Of a stretch of 7,589 nucleotides of DNA, positions 1 to 5,582 are shown piece by piece. The first letter of the stretch is position 1, and each line of letters starts with the position of its first letter. The stretch spans positions 1 to 7,589 of the forward strand of contig RGEP01000086.1 in assembly GCA_009918225.1 (NCBI GenBank), in the 5' to 3' direction. The notes under the pieces are model-generated. The model worked only from the letters and a program-made list of their open reading frames with translations, did not search any database and was not told the origin of the DNA. A program made the position numbers and the translations under genes. The stretch comes from Betaproteobacteria bacterium. GTDB lineage: Bacteria > Pseudomonadota > Gammaproteobacteria > Burkholderiales > Burkholderiaceae_C.

Positions 1-1562
1 CGCGGCTGGGTGTCGGTGATGCGGTTGCGGCCGATGCGCACCCAGTTCTCAGGAATGATGGACGCGCCCCGCAGAATCTCGCCGGTGCGCGGGTCCGCTT
101 GGCTCGGGCCCACGGCTGTGGCGCCCGGGCCCTCGATGGCGAACCAGCGCACGGCCAGCATGCGCGTGCCTTCGAGGGTGCTCCAGTCGGCGTTGTCAGC
201 TTGCTGCTCCACCACCACGGCGTTGCGCCAACCGGCCTTCTCAAAGGCCTTGTTCCACTCCAGGATGCCGGCCTTGATGGGCTCGCGCCACTTCAGCGGA
301 ATGTTGCGGTCCATCACCACGCGGATGGGCTCCTTGGGCTCCGAGATCTCGGCCGTCGGGTCTTTCTTCTCCAGGCGCCAGCGCTTGATGTGGTGGGTGC
401 GGCGGTCGCCACCGGCGTCCTTGCCGAAATCCATGTACGACTCGGTGAAGTAGCCCACGCGTTGGTCAGCTGCGCGCACCTTCATCGGTGTGGCCGGCAG
501 TGGGGCCATGGTGTAGGTGTGCGCCAGGAAGAGGCTGCGGGGGTCAGGCACCACGGTGGGCGGTGAAGGCAGCGCAGCGGGGTTCGGCGTGGCACCGCCG
601 GGGCCGCCTGGGGGGAGGGACGGCAGCTTGGGAATGGCAAAGTGTTGGCGCACCGTCAGGCTCGTGCCTTGCGCATTGGCCGAGCTCTTGACGATGCCCG
701 AGTTCGCGCGGTCCAGCGTGTAGGACAGGCGGTAGGAACCTTCCAGGCGCGTCTGCGCACCAGACAGGTCGCCGCCCAACAGCGCGTTGGCATCCACCAG
801 GATGGACTTGCGCTCGGGGTGTGGGGCTGAAGCGGCCGGTGCCGTGGCCAAGAGGCTGTCAGAGTAGCTCTCTTCCAAAGCCTTGGACAGCGGCGTGTTG
901 GCCGGCGCGCGCACCTTGAGGTTCTTGGCGATCAGCTGCACCGTGCTGCCCACCTTGCGCAGCTCCACCACTTGGCTGCCGCCCATCAGGCCGGGCCAGA
1001 AGAAACGTTCGCCCAGGCCACTGGCCACCGAGACTGCAAAGAAGAAAGGCTTGTCCAAAGCGGTCGTGGGGAGCTCCAGCCACACCTTGTCGTCCTTGGT
1101 CCACACCGGCAAGAAGCCATCGACGCGCTTGGCGTCGCGGATCACCTCGGCAAAGGCCGGGGGGCTGCCGGCAGCGGCTGCGCCGCGGGCGGCTTGAGCA
1201 GCAGCAGCCAGTGCGGCTGCATTGGGGGCACCCGCTGCGGCCGCAGCGCCAGCAGGCGCTGGGGTACCCGCTGCCGCAGGGCGTGCCGGTGCGCCCGCGG
1301 CACCCGCTGGTGCGGAAGCGGGGGTGGAAGCCGGTGCCGCCGTCGCGGTGCGGGCCGAAGCCGCAGCCGGTGCCGAGGCAGCGCTGGCAGCTGCAGGCGC
1401 TGCGCTCTGAGCGGCGCCAGGTGCCGTTGGGTTTTGCGCGCAGGCCACCAACAAGGCGGCCAAGGCCGCAGCCATCACCGGCTTCATCGAGGGCTGCAGG
1501 TGCGTGGGAAGGTCCGTGGGGTTTGCTGCAGCCATCGGGGCCGCGCGATGCGAGTGCTTCAT
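1..1562 (-). CDS. Zinc-dependent metalloprotease lipoprotein, DUF5117/DUF5118 type (C-terminus outside window)
   Basis: The frame is open from an ATG at 1562 to the left edge: 520 complete codons, no stop. Residues 26-41 form a lipoprotein signal (start MKPV, hydrophobic stretch, lipobox LVAC with Cys41; Ala at +2 fits outer-membrane sorting). Residues 42-134 are an Ala/Pro/Ser/Gly-rich linker. Residues about 137-180 (GFLPVWTKDDKVWLELP, KPFFFAVSV) match DUF5118, about 181-365 match DUF5117 (GERFFWPGLMGG, LFLAHTYTMAPLP), and from about 368 the metzincin-like region begins (VGYFTESYMDFG, IKAGILEWNKAFEKAGW, DPRTGEILRGASI). The zinc-binding HExxH expected in this family would lie beyond the window, so catalytic competence cannot be judged. 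The ATG at 1562 has AGGA (1568-1571) five bases upstream; an ATG at 1487 (residue 26) would give a conventional short signal peptide but has no clear ribosome site. Probably an envelope-anchored peptidase; substrate unknown. Confidence 0.85.
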   Translation of the reverse strand, partial: MKHSHRAAPMAAANPTDLPTHLQPSMKPVMAAALAALLVACAQNPTAPGAAQSAAPAAASAASAPAAASARTATAAPASTPASAPAGAAGAPARPAAAGTPAPAGAAAAAGAPNAAALAAAAQAARGAAAAGSPPAFAEVIRDAKRVDGFLPVWTKDDKVWLELPTTALDKPFFFAVSVASGLGERFFWPGLMGGSQVVELRKVGSTVQLIAKNLKVRAPANTPLSKALEESYSDSLLATAPAASAPHPERKSILVDANALLGGDLSGAQTRLEGSYRLSYTLDRANSGIVKSSANAQGTSLTVRQHFAIPKLPSLPPGGPGGATPNPAALPSPPTVVPDPRSLFLAHTYTMAPLPATPMKVRAADQRVGYFTESYMDFGKDAGGDRRTHHIKRWRLEKKDPTAEISEPKEPIRVVMDRNIPLKWREPIKAGILEWNKAFEKAGWRNAVVVEQQADNADWSTLEGTRMLAVRWFAIEGPGATAVGPSQADPRTGEILRGASIIPENWVRIGRNRITDTQP

Positions 1563-1576
1563 TCGAGTCCTAGGGG

Positions 1577-1637
1577 GTGGAATGCAAACCATAAACCTTA
1601 CCCCAAGCCGGGGCAAAGCCACCCCGGTGCATTCCAC
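1577..1637. repeat. Nested inverted repeat between mpl and the metalloprotease gene
   Basis: GTGGAATGCA (1577-1586) is the exact reverse complement of TGCATTCCAC (1628-1637). Inside lies a second perfect inverted repeat, CCGGGG (1608-1613) with CCCCGG (1622-1627), separated by eight bases. The inner right arm abuts the outer right arm, so the two stems could stack and leave a 21-base one-sided bulge. There is no T-run after the stem on either strand, so it is not a classical intrinsic terminator. It may mark the end of the mpl transcript, or act as an operator or leader structure for the metalloprotease gene; the role is inference. Confidence 0.6.
1588..1616 (-). promoter_or_regulatory. Candidate sigma70 promoter of the metalloprotease gene
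   Basis: On the minus strand, TTGCCC (1616-1611) and TATGGT (1593-1588) are 17 bases apart; each matches four of six consensus positions. Transcription would begin near 1581, leaving a leader of roughly 20 bases before the ATG at 1562, which favours that start. The -35 box overlaps the arm of a GC-rich hairpin. Pattern match only. Confidence 0.35.
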
Positions 1638-1648
1638 GACCCTTGGGA

Positions 1649-3064
1649 CTAGTCGGACGGCACGGACAGGGCCTGCAGCAGCTTGGCGTGCACGCCTCCA
1701 AAGCCGCCATTGCTCATGCACAGCAGGTGGTCTCCGGGGCGGGCGACCGCGCTCACGGCCTTCACCAGCTCATCGACCGAGGCCAGGACGCGGGCCCGCG
1801 CACCCATGGGCTTGAGGACCTCGGCGGCGTCCCATTCCAAGCCCCCGCTGTGGCAAAAAGCCAGGTCGGCCTCTTCCAAAGCCCAGGGCAGTTGGCTCTT
1901 CATCGTGCCCAGCTTCATGGTGTTGGAGCGTGGCTCGAAGAGGGCCAACACACGGCCAGGTGAGCCGCCCGCCTGAGCTTGCCGGTCGATTTGCCGGCGC
2001 AGGCCATTGACCGTGGTGCGAATGGCGGTGGGGTGGTGGGCAAAGTCGTCATAGACCTTGACCTCCCCACGGGGCAGCTGCACCGTGCCCACGCACTCCA
2101 TGCGGCGTTTGACGCTTTCGAAGCTCGCCAGGGCCGCACTGGCCTGCAGTGGGCTCACGCCCACCGATTCGGCAGCGGCTATGGCCGCCAGCGCATTGAG
2201 CTGGTTGTGTTCGCCGCTCAGGCTCCATTCCACACGGCCCACCTTGAGTGCGCCGCGCAACACGTCGAAGGATTGCGGTTCGCCGCGCGCGCGCAGGCAG
2301 CCGGCCTCTTCTTTGGGGCAGCCAAATCGTTGGATGCGGCTCCACGCGCCGCGGGCCAGCACCCGGGCCAGTGCCGGTTCGCGCGCATTGACCACCAGGG
2401 TGCCCGAGGCGGGAACGGTGCGCACCAGATGGTGGAACTGGGTCTCGATGGCCTGCAGGTCCGCAAAGATGTCGGCGTGGTCGTACTCAAGGTTGTTGAG
2501 CACAGCGGTGCGGGCCTGGTAGTGCACGAACTTGCTGCGCTTGTCGAAAAAAGCGGTGTCGTACTCGTCGGCTTCAATCACAAACAAGGGCCTTGGCTGC
2601 GGGGCCACATGGCCGCCCAGGCGCGCCGACACCCCGAAGTTGGCCGGCACGCCCCCGACCAGAAAGCCCGGCTGCAAGCCGGCCGCTTCAAGAATCCAGG
2701 CCAGCATGGCCGTGGTCGTGGTCTTGCCGTGGGTGCCGGCCACTGCCAGCACATGGCGGCCCCGCAGCACCTGTTCGCTCAGCCACTGCGGGCCGCTGGT
2801 GCAGGGCAGGCCGGCATCCAAAATGGCCTCCATCAGCGGATTGCCACGGGTGACCACATTGCCCACCACAAACAGGTCGGGTTTGAGCGACAGCTGCTCG
2901 GGGCCATAGCCTTCGATCAGCTCAATGCCCAGGCCGCGCAGCTGATCGCTCATGGGCGGGTACACGCCCCGGTCGCAACCGGTCACCTGGTGGCCGGCCT
3001 CTCGGGCCAGGGCGGCCAAGCCGCCCATGAAGGTGCCGCAGATGCCCAGGATGTGGATGTGCAT
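1649..3064 (-). CDS. mpl: UDP-N-acetylmuramate:L-alanyl-gamma-D-glutamyl-meso-diaminopimelate ligase
   Basis: Mpl is a cytoplasmic Mur-family ligase of peptidoglycan recycling. It joins the recovered tripeptide L-Ala-gamma-D-Glu-meso-DAP to UDP-MurNAc with ATP, bypassing MurC, MurD and MurE. The 471-residue product is close to the E. coli length (about 457). An N-terminal Rossmann-like segment starts HIHILGICGTFMGGLA (residues 3-18). The ATP P-loop AGTHGKTTTT is at 109-118, the Mpl-typical EADEYDTAFFDKRSKFVHY at 164-182, NLEYDHADIF at 191-200, GEHNQLNALAA in the central domain at 284-294, and DDFAHHPTAI at 339-348 in the C-terminal domain. EADEYD and the direct HIHILGICGT start favour Mpl over MurC. 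The start is 26 bases after the hemL stop, with only a weak ribosome site, consistent with co-transcription with hemL and possibly thiD. The reading frame is intact. Confidence 0.95.
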   Translation of the reverse strand: MHIHILGICGTFMGGLAALAREAGHQVTGCDRGVYPPMSDQLRGLGIELIEGYGPEQLSLKPDLFVVGNVVTRGNPLMEAILDAGLPCTSGPQWLSEQVLRGRHVLAVAGTHGKTTTTAMLAWILEAAGLQPGFLVGGVPANFGVSARLGGHVAPQPRPLFVIEADEYDTAFFDKRSKFVHYQARTAVLNNLEYDHADIFADLQAIETQFHHLVRTVPASGTLVVNAREPALARVLARGAWSRIQRFGCPKEEAGCLRARGEPQSFDVLRGALKVGRVEWSLSGEHNQLNALAAIAAAESVGVSPLQASAALASFESVKRRMECVGTVQLPRGEVKVYDDFAHHPTAIRTTVNGLRRQIDRQAQAGGSPGRVLALFEPRSNTMKLGTMKSQLPWALEEADLAFCHSGGLEWDAAEVLKPMGARARVLASVDELVKAVSAVARPGDHLLCMSNGGFGGVHAKLLQALSVPSD

Positions 3065-3090
3065 GGTGTGGCGACCCGGCGCAGCGGGCC

Positions 3091-4270
3091 TCAGGCGCGC
3101 AAGGCCTTGAAGGACTGTCGGGCGGCCTCCAGGGTCTGCTCGATGTCCTGTGCGCTGTGCGCGGCACTGACAAAGCCAGCTTCATACAAGGCCGGGGCCA
3201 GGTACACACCGCGCTCCAGCATGCCGTGAAAGAAGCGGTTGAAGCGCTCCTTGTCCGTGGTCATCACCGTGGGGTAGCAAGGCCTCAAAAAAGCCCGGCC
3301 GCGCGATCTCGCGCAGCGTGGCCAGGCCACAGGCGGTGGCCACCGGGTTGCCCGACAGCGTGCCGGCTTGGTAGACCGGGCCCAGGGGAGCCAACTGCGA
3401 CATCACCGCGCGCGATCCGCCAAAGGCGGCCAGTGGCATACCGCCCCCGATCACCTTGCCGAACACGCTCATGTCTGGGGTGAAGCCGGGAATCAGGCGT
3501 GCGTACACGCTTTGGGCACCACCCAGCGCCACGCGAAAACCGCTCATCACCTCATCAAACACCAGCAAGGCCCCGTGTGCCGAACACAATTCACGCAAGC
3601 GCGTCATGAAGGGCACTGAGGCGCGCACGAAGTTCATGTTGCCGGCAATGGGCTCCACCATCACACAGGCCAAATCGTGTCCGTGTTCAGCGAAGGCGGC
3701 ATCCAAGGCCGCCACATCGTTGTAGGGCAGCACGATGGTGTGCTGCACCACCTCGGGCGGCACGCCGGCGCTGGTGGGGTTGCCGAAAGTGGCCAGGCCG
3801 GAGCCGGCCTTGACCAGCAGCGCGTCAGCGTGGCCGTGGTAGCAGCCCTCAAACTTGATGAGACGGTTGCGGCCTGTGGCGCCGCGTGCCAACCGGATGG
3901 CGCTCATCGCGGCTTCGGTTCCCGAACTCACCAAGCGAACCTGCTCCAGTCCGGGCACCAGGGCAATGATGGCCTCGGCGAGTTCGATTTCGCGCTCGGT
4001 GGGGGCTCCAAAGCTCAGGCCATCACCCGCAGCTTGGCGCACCGCCTCCAGGACGGCGGGGTGGCCGTGGCCCAGGATCATGGGGCCCCAGGACCCGATG
4101 TAGTCGATGAAACGCTGGCCCTCGGCATCCCACATGTAGGCACCCTGGGCGCGGGCGATGAAGCGCGGCGTACCGCCCACCGCGCGAAAGGCGCGCACGG
4201 GTGAATTCACCCCGCCCGGAATCACGCGCTGGGCGCGCTCAAACAGGCCGGCATTGGTCTTGTCGTTCAT
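3091..4270 (-). pseudogene. hemL: Glutamate-1-semialdehyde 2,1-aminomutase, disrupted by an internal deletion with frame change
   Basis: HemL is the PLP enzyme that turns glutamate-1-semialdehyde into 5-aminolevulinate in the C5 route to heme. The 5' part reads 331 residues from ATG 4270 to LREIARPGFFEAL (codon 3280-3278) with normal features: IPGGVNSPVRAF near residue 17, SSGTEAAMSAIRLARG at 115-130, VFDEVMSGFR at 237-246, and FGKVIGGGMPLAAFGG with the PLP lysine K272. One base later the sequence matches the family's far C-terminus in another frame: YPTVMTTDKERFNRFFHGML to the stop at 3093-3091 (61 codons from 3276). The usual intervening 40 or so residues are absent: 331 plus 61 is 392 against about 426 in E. 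coli and somewhat more in relatives. The upstream frame instead runs on to a stop at 3182. The start at 4270 has an excellent site, GGAGAGGAAG (4282-4273); the ATG at 4306 would merely add 12 residues. Either a true pseudogene or a sequence error. Confidence 0.88.
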
Positions 4271-4272
4271 GG

Positions 4273-4282
4273 CTTCCTCTCC
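4273..4282 (-). promoter_or_regulatory. Strong ribosome binding site of hemL
   Basis: GGAGAGGAAG on the minus strand lies two bases upstream of the ATG at 4270, with its AGGA core four bases away. It is the best Shine-Dalgarno match in the window and decides for 4270 over the upstream in-frame ATG at 4306, which would overlap the thiD stop region. Confidence 0.7.
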
Positions 4283-4285
4283 ACT

Positions 4286-4303
4286 GCGGTACCGCTGCAG
4301 CGG
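4286..4303. repeat. Overlapping palindromes in the thiD-hemL gap
   Basis: GCGGTACCGC (4286-4295) and CCGCTGCAGCGG (4292-4303) are both perfect palindromes sharing the CCGC arm, so a transcript could form one fold or the other, not both. The element sits just upstream of the hemL ribosome site. With no T-run it is not a clear terminator. Short GC palindromes can arise by chance in DNA of this composition. Confidence 0.4.
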
Positions 4304-4306
4304 CAA

Positions 4307-5266
4307 TCAATGCATGCGCTTGGGGCCGCGCGCCTGCCCCGGGTCTTCCAGGCCACCGGGCCCACCAAACGGTTCTTCGCCATCACCGTCCTCGTCTTCG
4401 GGCGGCACCGCCCAGAAGAAACGGTCGGGCACCACATGGCCCATGCCCGGGCGAAAGCCCGCGTCTAGGCTCTGGTCCAAGAAAGAAAGGGCTTCGGAGA
4501 CCGCGCTGGGCAGGTCGGCGCCCGAGGCCAAGAGCGCGGCCAGGGCGGCGGACAAGGTCTCCCCGGCTCCCAGGAAGGAGGCCTCGAAGCGCTCGAACTT
4601 TTCGCCGCAGATCGCCCCGCTGGCGCTGGCCAGGACATTGTCGACAAAGCCTTCTTGCGCACGGGCGGGCAAAACAATACCGGTGACCAGCACATGGCGG
4701 GCCCCGTGCTCGGCCGCTGCCACAGCCAGTTCGCGGGTCGAAGGCGGCCGCTCACCGTCCCACTCGGGCAGCAGAAAATCGGTCAGGGTCTTTTGATTGC
4801 CCACCAACACTTCTGCAGAGGGCAGGATGAGTTCGCGGTAGGCATCCAAGTAGGCAGCATGCTCGTCTTCGTCCATCCAACCCACGGCCGGCATGTAGGC
4901 CACCAGGGGGACATCGGGGTAGTCGGACAGGATTTCCGCCACCGCGCTGACGTTTTCCGCCGAGCCCAGGAAGCCGACCTTCCAGGCCGAGATGGAGATG
5001 TCTTCCAAAACGGTGCGGGCCTGCTCGGCCACCGCATCGGCTTCGATCACGTGCTGGTCAAAGACTTCGGCGGTGTCCCGCATCACCAGGGTGGCCACCA
5101 CCGGCAGGCCATGCGCGCCCATCGCGGCAAAGGTGGCGATGTCGCCACCCACGCCGCCGGCACCGGTGGCCTCGCTGGCATTGAAACTCAGCACATTGGC
5201 CGGTGCGGCCTCGGGCTCTTGCGCGGCGGCGTCGCCGGCGCCCGTCGGTGGAAGTTGATCGCTCAT
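4307..5266 (-). CDS. thiD: Divergent ThiD-like (hydroxymethylpyrimidine/phosphomethylpyrimidine) kinase
   Basis: ThiD enzymes phosphorylate HMP and HMP-phosphate in thiamine synthesis. This 319-residue protein has the ribokinase-like fold: SEATGAGGVGGDIATF (31-46) aligns with the family's GSDSSGGAGIQADLKT, AWKVGFLGS (94-102) with IKxGMLGS, and GAGETLSAALAAL (233-245) with GTGCTLSAALAAL; PGMGHVVPDRFFWA follows at 273-286. Many functional positions differ: the GTGC Cys is Glu236, GIQAD reads GVGGD, the Asp of the DP motif is lost (VAYMPA), the Asn-x-x-Glu motif reads NQKT, and KGGH reads TGIV. An extra N-terminus (1-24) and an acidic Gly-rich tail (288-319) are additions. ThiD activity should therefore not be assumed. 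The gene is first of a probable unit with hemL and mpl, 36 bases before the hemL ATG, and divergent from rubredoxin. No Shine-Dalgarno sits close to the ATG; GGAGG lies about 20 bases upstream. I see no TPP-riboswitch motif in the short leader. Confidence 0.75.
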   Translation of the reverse strand: MSDQLPPTGAGDAAAQEPEAAPANVLSFNASEATGAGGVGGDIATFAAMGAHGLPVVATLVMRDTAEVFDQHVIEADAVAEQARTVLEDISISAWKVGFLGSAENVSAVAEILSDYPDVPLVAYMPAVGWMDEDEHAAYLDAYRELILPSAEVLVGNQKTLTDFLLPEWDGERPPSTRELAVAAAEHGARHVLVTGIVLPARAQEGFVDNVLASASGAICGEKFERFEASFLGAGETLSAALAALLASGADLPSAVSEALSFLDQSLDAGFRPGMGHVVPDRFFWAVPPEDEDGDGEEPFGGPGGLEDPGQARGPKRMH

Positions 5267-5268
5267 GT

Positions 5269-5288
5269 AGGGGGTGTCACAGGCCCCT
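5269..5288 (-). promoter_or_regulatory. Possible leader hairpin at the thiD start
   Basis: On the minus strand AGGGG (5288-5284) can pair with CCCCT (5273-5269) across a ten-base loop, directly before the ATG at 5266. The pairing includes part of the only Shine-Dalgarno-like run (GGAGGGG), so folding could affect thiD translation. Weak, composition-prone signal. Confidence 0.25.
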
Positions 5289-5293
5289 CCAGC

Positions 5294-5306
5294 CGAAACC
5301 GTTTCG
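5294..5306. promoter_or_regulatory. Operator-like palindrome between thiD and rubredoxin
   Basis: CGAAAC and GTTTCG flank one central base, a perfect 13-base dyad in the divergent promoter region, downstream of the predicted thiD start point and upstream of the rubredoxin -10. Its position would suit a regulator acting on both genes, or it may form a small hairpin in the thiD leader. No regulator is encoded nearby. Confidence 0.3.
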
Positions 5307-5327
5307 AAGTCGGTGACGGGCCATGAC

Positions 5328-5333
5328 TAGAAT
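5328..5333 (+). promoter_or_regulatory. Candidate -10 box for rubredoxin
   Basis: TAGAAT matches five of six positions of the sigma70 -10 consensus, with a predicted start near 5340 and a leader of about 35 bases. The best -35-like sequence (TTCGAA, 5303-5308) is 19 bases upstream, a poor spacing, so the promoter is weakly supported or needs an activator. Confidence 0.3.
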
Positions 5334-5342
5334 TCAACGATC

Positions 5343-5370
5343 ATTGTAGTGACGGTTCCCACCGGTCCAA
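5343..5370 (-). promoter_or_regulatory. Candidate sigma70 promoter of the thiD-hemL-mpl unit
   Basis: On the minus strand TTGGAC (5370-5365) and TACAAT (5348-5343, five of six consensus positions) are 16 bases apart. A start near 5336 would give a leader of about 70 bases before the thiD ATG. The element overlaps the expected transcribed leader of rubredoxin, so the two divergent promoters would interfere. Confidence 0.35.
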
Positions 5371-5374
5371 GACC

Positions 5375-5548
5375 ATGTCAGCAAGCAAAACCTGGATGTG
5401 CCTCATTTGTGGCTGGATTTATGACGAGGCTGCCGGTGACCCCGATCATGGGATTGCGGCGGGCACTGCCTGGGCCGATGTCCCGATGAACTGGACCTGC
5501 CCGGAGTGCGGCGCTCGCAAAGAAGACTTCGAGATGGTCGAGATCTGA
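5375..5548 (+). CDS. rubA: Rubredoxin
   Basis: This 57-residue protein is a small iron-sulfur electron carrier of the cytoplasm. A single Fe is held by four cysteines in two knuckles, both present: CLIC at residues 9-12 (followed by Gly) and CPEC at 42-45 (followed by Gly). The intervening IYDEAAGDPDHGIAAGT and the WADVPMNWTCPECG segment with its aromatic core residues are typical, and the length is normal for the family. The start at 5375 puts the first knuckle eight residues in, as expected; there is no strong Shine-Dalgarno. The gene diverges from thiD and converges on phr, with 19 bases between stop codons. Rubredoxin beside thiD and hemL is, from memory, a recurring arrangement in Burkholderiales; its redox partner here is unknown. 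Confidence 0.95.
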   Translation: MSASKTWMCLICGWIYDEAAGDPDHGIAAGTAWADVPMNWTCPECGARKEDFEMVEI

Positions 5549-5559
5549 GGGCGGGGCCT

Positions 5560-5582
5560 AGGCCTGCTCAGGCCTTGCTTTT
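5560..5582 (+). terminator. Possible intrinsic terminator of rubredoxin
   Basis: AGGCCT (5560-5565), loop GCTC, AGGCCT (5570-5575) forms a six-base-pair stem, followed by TGCTTTT (5576-5582). It begins 12 bases after the rubredoxin stop and overlaps the last codons of convergent phr. A second palindrome, GGCCTAGGCC (5555-5564), overlaps it. The T-run is short, so strength is uncertain. Confidence 0.4.

Noticed and set aside
1160..1440. Tandem repeat or CRISPR-like pattern in the Ala-rich region
   Set aside because: Recurring GC-rich hexamers reflect Ala/Pro/Gly codons in a low-complexity linker; there is no regular repeat-spacer spacing.
99..1652. Several plus-strand frames opposite the metalloprotease gene, some very rich in Ala, Arg and Gly
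   Set aside because: Shadows of the open minus-strand frame; their composition comes from the Ala/Pro linker of the metalloprotease.
1979..3229. Long plus-strand open frame (416 codons) antisense to mpl
   Set aside because: It is rich in His, Gln, Gly and Ala with no recognisable domain and lies opposite an intact mpl. Long antisense frames are common opposite GC-rich genes.
3182..3330. Programmed ribosomal frameshift in hemL
   Set aside because: About 40 conserved residues are absent at the frame change, so slipping would not restore a normal protein. The TTTTTT run (3292-3287) is upstream of the junction, in correctly read codons.
3677..4204. Plus-strand open frame (175 codons) opposite hemL
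   Set aside because: It lies opposite well-conserved HemL codons and has no family-like motif of its own.
4655..5326. Plus-strand open frame (223 codons) opposite the ThiD-like gene
   Set aside because: Minus-strand coding is clearly supported by ThiD motifs; this frame is Gly/His-rich shadow sequence.
5267..5340. TPP riboswitch in the thiD leader
   Set aside because: The leader is only about 70 bases and lacks the conserved CUGAGA-type core, so it is too short for the aptamer.
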